Of a stretch of 64,000 nucleotides of DNA, positions 58,583 through 64,000 are shown piece after piece. The translations under genes and the position numbers were made by a program. Position 1 is the stretch's first letter. Each line of letters starts with the position of its first letter. The DNA comes from Adiantum capillus-veneris (Eukaryota > Streptophyta > Polypodiopsida > Polypodiales > Pteridaceae): NCBI GenBank assembly GCA_014529385.2, contig CM043965.1, positions 14,572,912-14,636,911 on the forward strand. Reading direction: 5' to 3'. The notes under the pieces were generated by a model. The model saw only the letters and a list, made by a program, of their open reading frames with translations, ran no database searches and was not told the origin of the DNA.

Positions 58583-58713
58583 AATTTCGAGCGCTAGTGC
58601 CTACGTCGCACTAGCGAAAGACGTTCATTTTGCTGATCTTGAAATTTTTAATGGCAAGCGCTTCTGCCTATTTGGCAAGTGCTCCTGCCACATAGGCAGA
58701 AGCGCTCGAAATT
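58583..58713. repeat. 131-bp foldback element with nested inverted repeats
   Basis: Outer arms of 13 bp: AATTTCGAGCGCT at 58583-58595 and AGCGCTCGAAATT at 58701-58713. Inside are a 9-bp hairpin CGCTAGTGC/GCACTAGCG (58592-58600, 58608-58616) and a 15-bp hairpin AGCGCTTCTGCCTAT/ATAGGCAGAAGCGCT (58657-58671, 58692-58706). No coding role. It resembles a small MITE or a structured-RNA locus; no clear target duplication is seen. Confidence 0.8.
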
Positions 58714-59480
58714 TATCATCACCCGGGATGAAACGAACTCCAAAATGATTCCCCCTGCAATCATCCCCTCTCTCCCTACATCTACACAAAATATCCAGAA
58801 GATGACCCTTGAAACTCTTAACAGTTTCAAGCTTGAAAGGAACCTGATATTTTTGCATTGGATACTGAATTGTGTATAAGGTATACTTTTCACCAAGGAA
58901 TCACAGCATTGGTCTCTTGTAAAGTCCACCATATGTGAGAGGAACACACCCAACGGAGTTTTCAAGCAAGCAATGAACAAAGAGATGGGGAAACCTTGAC
59001 TCATCACGCACCATCAAGAGCATGAGGAGCATCCAATCATTCATATGCACATGTCTCCTATTTTAGGTGAGTGTATACTGGCATTGCTGAGGGCGAGCTT
59101 CCATTATATTGAGGCACACCACATGCCTTGTTCCTCCACACATACACATTGACCCCAAAGGACTTGACATGGCATCTTATCACAACAATTTCAACATGTT
59201 CAATTTCATCATCATCGTACTTTCCTATACTTCATAGGCATACATCAATGTTCATTAGAGACCATCCTTCCCAATCTTTGTCGGACGTAAACATTCATAT
59301 TAACAAAGCATTCAAGAACAAAATAAGTTGCAAAAATGCAAAAACTGGCAATGCAATTTCCACTGCAAGTTGATTCAAAGGTTGTACATTCTCTTTTGCC
59401 GGAAATGTTTCCAACTGCCTCGCCTAGTTCATGGCGACATAGTGGTATTTTTCCTTACAGTTAAATAAACTCTCACATTG
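58714..59480. other. Unassigned region downstream of the host gene
   Basis: A 119-codon minus-strand frame (58648-59007) crosses the foldback and has no recognisable domain. The rest shows no gene. Part of it may be 3' flank of the gene at 59887. Confidence 0.35.
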
Positions 59481-59948
59481 CCAGAAAAAGAACGTGTCTA
59501 TGCTGAATATCATTCCCAGGCAAAAACCGTAGAATGGTAGCAGCAACCAACCGCATCACATGCTGTGCAGGCATATCGATTACTTGGTGTGCAGACAATA
59601 TGTATTCCTCGTTCCTGCTTGTGATACTCCTGCTTTCACCTCTTGCTCATCTTTTGCTAGACATCTGCTATCCTTTCCTCAATGAATTGGTTTCGCAGTT
59701 GGAGTTGTTGCTTTGTATAGCAGGTTTATTCCCATTGACAGAAAAAGGACGTGTCTATGCTATGGGTAAGCTGACTTTCATTCCCAGGCAAAAACCTTAG
59801 AGCGGTAGCAGCAACCAATCCCATCATCTGCTGTGCAGGCATATCGATTACTTGGTGTGCAGACAATATGTATTCCTCGTTCCTGCTTATGATACTCCTG
59901 CTTTCACCTCTTGCTCATCTTTTGCTAGACATCTGCTATCCTTTCCTC
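59481..59948. repeat. Imperfect direct duplication over the host gene's 3' end
   Basis: A block at about 59481-59680 recurs at about 59739-59948 (shared phrases GTGTCTATGCT, CATTCCCAGGCAAAAACC, GCATATCGATTACTTGGTGTGCAGAC), offset near 270 bp. The right copy covers the last codons and stop of the gene; the left copy lies in its 3' flank. At the stop position the right copy has TAA and the left copy CAA. Confidence 0.85.
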
Positions 59949-61281
59949 TCTGCGGTATACAAATTTCTAAAAAGCTTGCAATCTGTTCCATGTACTTCAA
60001 AGGGAATGATCTAAAGTGGTCCACATGTGGTGAGGTCTCAAAATTACACGCTCGCACAACGCACCCTGCCTTTTGTTGCTCTGCAATAAAAGACTCAACT
60101 GATGCAGCTGGGATGACGGTGTCTGCATTGCTGTATAGATATAATTGTGGACAAGAAGGCTGTCTCCTCAAAAGCACCGCAACCACATCAGCAATACGCC
60201 TTTTAACAAACGGTACACACAAGAATCCTGTCAGGACCTTCTCGAACAATCCTATCAGGACCGTCTCCTTCATACTAGGCAATTTATGCTCATGCTCAAG
60301 CTGCCTTTGTGTTGCAACACTACTTTTCTTCAACAAAGCTGCACATAACCCAGCTGCCCAAACACGAGGGTCATTTTTGGGTGCAGGACCCGAATCTACA
60401 ACACAACCCTTGATCGTTTCCACCAGTGTACTTCCCTCTTTACTCTGCAAAAGCCTCTCTAGAAGCGCCCCATATGTCATCCAGCCTGTATTGCTAAAAG
60501 TGTGAATGATCACAAGTTTTTCCCGGCCCTGGTTGCTAGCATCTTCCCTCAGCCAGTTCAGCAATTTCTGACTCAGGATCTCTACATGCTTTTCAACCCT
60601 CAATGTGAGCACATCCTTCATGGGAAAGGTGAATGTGACAGCATGTATTCCTTGCGATGCATACCAATCTGCATATTTCTTCAAGTGTCGATGCTTGACC
60701 CCTAGCCAACCGAGTAAAACAACGACTACCACCGGTTCTTTCTTATCAGCCTCCTCTCTCTCATCCGTGCTGGACGCTTGAACCGGGTCATGCTGCATAA
60801 TACAAGAAACCGAATGCATATGGATGCAAGTTTTCCCTGTCACACCAGAATGTCCAAGCATATGGGCCTGCATACCCCGCCGGGCTAATGAGGACGAGTA
60901 TATGCGACAGCTGCTGAAGTGATGTAGAAAGGTTTCTGTAGAAGGTAACGGTACAGATGAGTGAGGGAGCTCGTGTAAAGGTGAGGTTTTGATGTGCAAC
61001 TCATTTCGTGAGAGAGCAGGGGCAATTCTGTCTGATGGCTGGATGGCACGGCGTCTTCCTTTGACGTATACATGGGGATTTTCCCTCTGCAGCATTAAAT
61101 CATAAAGCCCCCCATGCTGCGACTGCCCTCTCCCGCTTCCGAGCACATCCCTCCTCTGATGTCTGTTAAATGATTGGGAGCACCCATACAAGGGACGGCG
61201 GAGGGGCTTTTGAACAAGTTCTGCGTGCTCGGAAAGAGCTTCAAAGGCTGCAAGAAAGCATCTGTGAAGCCTGGGCGCCAT
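59887..61281 (-). CDS. DUF829/TMEM53-like alpha/beta-hydrolase protein (464 aa)
   Basis: An intact, intronless ORF; ATG at 61281 (MAPRLHRCFLAAFEAL) in a fair start context (GGCGATGG). No in-frame ATG precedes it. Residues about 182-444 match the plant DUF829/TMEM53 family: PVVVVVLLGWLGVKHRHLKK strand-turn, the nucleophile elbow HTFSNTGW (Ser263), GCVVDSGPAP, LYLYSNADTVIP (Asp387) and SPHVDHFRSFP (His422), consistent with a Ser-Asp-His triad. The first ~30 residues are Arg-rich, poor in acids and could be an organelle transit peptide; residues 30-180 are low-similarity linker. Substrate unknown. It is the only likely host gene in the window and the most GC-rich stretch. Expression is not shown by sequence; lack of introns could mean a retrocopy. 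Confidence 0.85.
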   Translation of the reverse strand: MAPRLHRCFLAAFEALSEHAELVQKPLRRPLYGCSQSFNRHQRRDVLGSGRGQSQHGGLYDLMLQRENPHVYVKGRRRAIQPSDRIAPALSRNELHIKTSPLHELPHSSVPLPSTETFLHHFSSCRIYSSSLARRGMQAHMLGHSGVTGKTCIHMHSVSCIMQHDPVQASSTDEREEADKKEPVVVVVLLGWLGVKHRHLKKYADWYASQGIHAVTFTFPMKDVLTLRVEKHVEILSQKLLNWLREDASNQGREKLVIIHTFSNTGWMTYGALLERLLQSKEGSTLVETIKGCVVDSGPAPKNDPRVWAAGLCAALLKKSSVATQRQLEHEHKLPSMKETVLIGLFEKVLTGFLCVPFVKRRIADVVAVLLRRQPSCPQLYLYSNADTVIPAASVESFIAEQQKAGCVVRACNFETSPHVDHFRSFPLKYMEQIASFLEICIPQRGKDSRCLAKDEQEVKAGVS

Positions 61282-61708
61282 CGCCAAAGGAGCGTAACGC
61301 AGCACTCGGACTCGACGATGACACGGATCTTAAGCGACAGCTAAAATGCACACATATGTTTGCCTGGAAATGTAAAAGCACCGGAAAAGCAGCTAGACTA
61401 AGTAATAGAAATATAAAGGGAAAAATTTTCTCAAAATACCCCTTGTATATATTTTGGTTGGATTGTTCAAGATTTTCTAATCTTTGTTCCTTTTTGAGAA
61501 TTGAGATCCTTTTTTAGTGCTTAGCATATAATTTGTCACAAATTACCTAGCTAAAAAGGGCAATCATGTCTAAACATTATGAAGCGATTCATTCCCCAAG
61601 CATACATAACCAACTCAAATTCTAGCATCTTGTATTGATAGACAATCAGTCTTCTTATGAAAAGCTACAAATTTCTTTTATCTTTGGAGAAATTTGATCT
61701 CACAACCA
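61282..61708 (-). promoter_or_regulatory. 5' flank of the hydrolase gene
   Basis: Upstream region with no other gene. GC falls sharply beyond about 61400. No clear TATA box or other named element can be fixed. An upstream exon cannot be excluded. Confidence 0.35.
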
Positions 61709-61858
61709 TGGTATTTTGGGAATTTTGGAAAATTTGAGGGGCATTTTGGGAATTTATGACAAAATATTGGGGGTATTTTGGGAATACTTGAAATTTGAAG
61801 GGTATTTGGGGAATTTCTACAAATTAAAGGGGTATTTTGGTGATCTTTTTAAATATAA
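61709..61858. repeat. 30-bp minisatellite, about five units
   Basis: Units starting near 61709, 61738, 61769, 61800 and 61829 share GGGTATTTTGGGAATTT followed by an A-rich tail. Period 29-31 bp, imperfect. Confidence 0.88.
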
Positions 61859-62007
61859 ATGCCATGGAGCTCTGAGTCGCAAGGCGACTAACAGCACCAT
61901 AAACCCCTAGATCTTGAATAAACCCCAAGCGGTGGGATCAACCTCGCAATAACTGGGGCTAATCAGATTTGTCCAAGTTTACTTTTGCCTATCTATAACA
62001 GTTTGCT

Positions 62008-62200
62008 TCATAAGAAAGTGGAGTGGCAATGCGAGTAAGGAGGACATGTGGATAGGCCACTAGGCTATTGCCAGTGAAGAGGTTGAGGGTACGAAACCCG
62101 AGTTGTATGCCAGTGCCCGGAGTTCTATCTTGCAATGATCTCTCTAAGGCTAAGTTCAAGCAGATTGAAAATAATAGGAGGAGCTACACCTCATCATTCT
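62008..62200 (+). other. Possible tRNA-derived SINE fragment
   Basis: GTGGCAATGCGAG near 62023 loosely resembles an A box and GGGTACGAAACCC near 62087 resembles a B box (one change from GGTTCGAAACC), about 60 bp apart. No poly-A tail, target duplication or second copy is seen. Weak call. Confidence 0.25.
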
Positions 62201-62207
62201 CTTGCTG

Positions 62208-62355
62208 ATACCCCTGCTTAGAAGTGCTCTTTTCATTGGCCCATAGAAAACAAGAAGCTTCCAAATCCGCCATTCTCCCAATACCCCTACTCAAAAGTGC
62301 TCTTTCCACTGGCTCCGAAGAAAACAAGAAGCTTCCGGGTCTCCCATTCTCTAGG
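62208..62355. repeat. ~73-bp imperfect tandem duplication
   Basis: ATACCCCTGCTTAGAAGTGCTC (62208 onward) recurs as ATACCCCTACTCAAAAGTGCTC (62280 onward), each followed by AAAACAAGAAGCTTCC, with a partial third copy (CCATGCTCGAAAGTGCT) after 62350. Confidence 0.85.
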
Positions 62356-62545
62356 CAATTCCCATGCTCGAAAGTGCTATGTTTCTTGTGCAAAACGGAG
62401 TTGTTATCCATGCGTACACACTACACAAATCAATATCTGTTTAAAAAACTAGTACAAGAGTGCTTTTTGCATTGTTGCCTCCATTTTGTGTGAACAAAGA
62501 GTGGAAACTTTTGTGTGCCATTGTGAAGTTATCTCCGTGCCACTG

Positions 62546-62792
62546 TCTAAATCCGGCCTAGTATATGCATTCTTTCCAAAACAAAAGACGCAAGTGGAAT
62601 CTCCGATCTTCCTTTGATAAACCCGTGTTGGTGAGGATTTATAGCCTTATCCAACATGGGAGAGAGCCTTAGGGAAATTGACTTGGCAATAAATTTGTAA
62701 GCCACTGACATCATGGTTATGGGTTGCCAGTGTTTCACCTGGGAGCAACATATTTTCTTCGGAATGGGTGTAATGAGGACCCTATTAATGCT
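62546..62792 (-). pseudogene. LINE (non-LTR) reverse transcriptase fragment
   Basis: Minus-strand frame from 62792 reads LITPIPKK, VKHWQPITMMSVAYKFIAKS, SLRLSPMLDKAINPHQHGFI and KGRS, the conserved early RT region of plant L1-type LINEs (pattern ITLIPK ... WRPISL-N-YK ... RL ... Q-GF-GR). It ends at a stop near 62546. The right end is cut at 62794 by an A-family LTR, so the LTR element inserted into the LINE. Confidence 0.8.
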
Positions 62793-62793
62793 T

Positions 62794-63384
62794 TGTCATA
62801 AAATCTAATATCTAACCAACCCAAATGATTTTCTCATATTAAATTGATCACTTAATGTGGGAGAATAAACGGGAACAAGTGTTAAGATATAGATATGTGT
62901 ATATAGATCTATCTCAACACGAGGCCAATAGTAAAGGGGCCCAAATGGGAGATGGTCTATCAAGAGCAAGGCTAACCAATGGAGCATAAAACCTTAGGGT
63001 TAGCTTCATTGAAGACCTCCAATAATGTGTGTAAAAGTCCTTTGACCTTAGGTAAGCTAGGGCTGAGCTTGAGGTGGGAACCCGGCCCAAGCTCGAGGTG
63101 CTTGTCGTGCTTGAGGTGCTTGTCCTGCTTGAGGTGCTTGTCATCCTTGAGGTGCTTGATTAAGATGCTTGAGGTGCTTGACTGGCTCCATGCTTGAGGT
63201 GCTTGACTTGGTGCATGATTAAGGTGCTTGAAGTGCCTTGAGAAGCTTGCCTGAGATGCTTGTGGGAACACCCCCTACTTCAAGTGCTTAGTCATGCTTG
63301 ATGACTAAGGGGCTTGCTCATCCAAAGTCAAAAAGATCCCTACAAGGAGGGGGGCAAGCCTACAAGGGGGGGGGGATGAGAGAG

Positions 63385-63417
<33 letters not shown>

Positions 63418-64000
63418 GGGAAGCCCCAGCTTGAAGAGGCAGCAAGGACACTTGTCAAGTTCCTCCTCATGTTGCCCTCATGGTGTGCCTGAAGCCTATT
63501 GGTTGGCCACCCAAGGGGTCCAATGATAATTTAGGATATTTAATTAATTGATTTTTGCATTTATCAAGTCCTCTCTCTCAAAGGGGAAAGGGGGACACTT
63601 GTCCCAAGGCTACCCCTGTTGCTTGTAATGGCTCCTGCTTGTGATTGGCTAGGCCTGGAGGGGTCCAATGAGCTTCAAGCATGAGCTACAAGAGGGGGTC
63701 GACCCAAGCAAGCTAGGGGGGTGCTTAGGGGGTATACTCACCCACACACACTCACAAACACTCTCATTGTGTGCTATGCAAAGTGCAAGAGCTCCCTCTC
63801 CTTCTCCAAGCAAGTAGAGGTTGAGAGCCTACACCAACACTCTTGGCTATGGAGTGAAAATCCAACCAAGAGCCATGCTTCAATGCTTAAGCTTGCCATC
63901 TCCTTCTCCTTCATTACTATGCTATTATGTATGCTAGCAACAAGAGTATGATAAGTGAGTAACTAATTCTTTCTCCTACAAAATGTTTCTTCTTCCTTTT
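62794..64000 (+). repeat. A-family LTR, cut by the window edge
   Basis: Starts TGTCATAAAATCTAATATCTAACC, as do the LTRs at 5368 and 32323. It follows them through the GGTGCTTGAGGTGCTT minisatellite (63080-63310) and an AC tract (about 63386-63416) to the last base. About 1.2 kb of the expected 1.6 kb is present. It could be a solo LTR or the 5' LTR of a further element to the right. Confidence 0.88.

Noticed and set aside
61282-61305. Start of the hydrolase gene at 61305
   Set aside because: That codon is GTG on the minus strand. The first ATG is at 61281 in a better context.

Overview
This is plant nuclear DNA made almost entirely of LTR retrotransposons. The elements are plant-type: Ty1/copia with tRNA-iMet primer sites, Ty3/gypsy chromoviruses, and a very large Tat-type Ty3/gypsy element with a tRNA-Asp primer site. 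One ordinary plant-like host gene is present. Fragmented non-LTR and DNA-transposon relics, long microsatellites and low gene density suggest a large repeat-rich genome such as a fern or gymnosperm. That placement is inference; the sequence does not identify the species.

Layout. 1-3 kb holds decayed copia remnants. 3-5.4 kb is unassigned AT-rich DNA with a TAGC-rich repeat array. 5,368-33,949 is chromovirus A (+ strand, dead, TSD CAAGT/CAAGC). Its gag is split at about codon 24 by a 19.8-kb Tat-type element (7,454-27,289, perfect TSD ATGAT). Then comes 446 bp of TAGC array. 34,396-48,542 is chromovirus B (- strand, TSD GTTAG), itself split by a young copia element with an intact 1,393-codon polyprotein (38,177-43,360, + strand, TSD CTTCT, LTRs differing at 3 of 278 positions). 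The TAGC array resumes at 48,543. 49,800-55,325 is a second copia element of Tork/Tnt1 type (- strand, TSD GTTAT) with only two visible coding lesions. 55.3-59.5 kb holds a transposase-like relic, another TAGC array and a foldback hairpin. 59,887-61,281 (- strand) is the only likely host gene, a DUF829/TMEM53-like alpha/beta hydrolase. 61.7-62.8 kb has minisatellites and a LINE reverse-transcriptase relic. That relic is cut at 62,794 by another A-family LTR, which runs off the window.

Relative age follows from nesting: array first, then chromoviruses A and B, then Tat into A and copia-1 into B. The elements account for about 49 kb of the 64 kb.

The most unusual object is the Tat-type element. 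Besides gag-protease-RT-RNase H-integrase it has (i) a 126-residue tandem duplication of the integrase H-H-C-C zinc module, (ii) a second retropepsin-like ORF with its own D-S-G-A motif downstream of the integrase, (iii) an internal polypurine tract, (iv) a roughly 3.5-kb broken sense-strand accessory gene with a coiled-coil centre before the 3' LTR, and (v) a family of 24-bp palindromes (half-site AGACATCCTACG) confined to its non-coding parts, at about 283-bp spacing on the 3' side.
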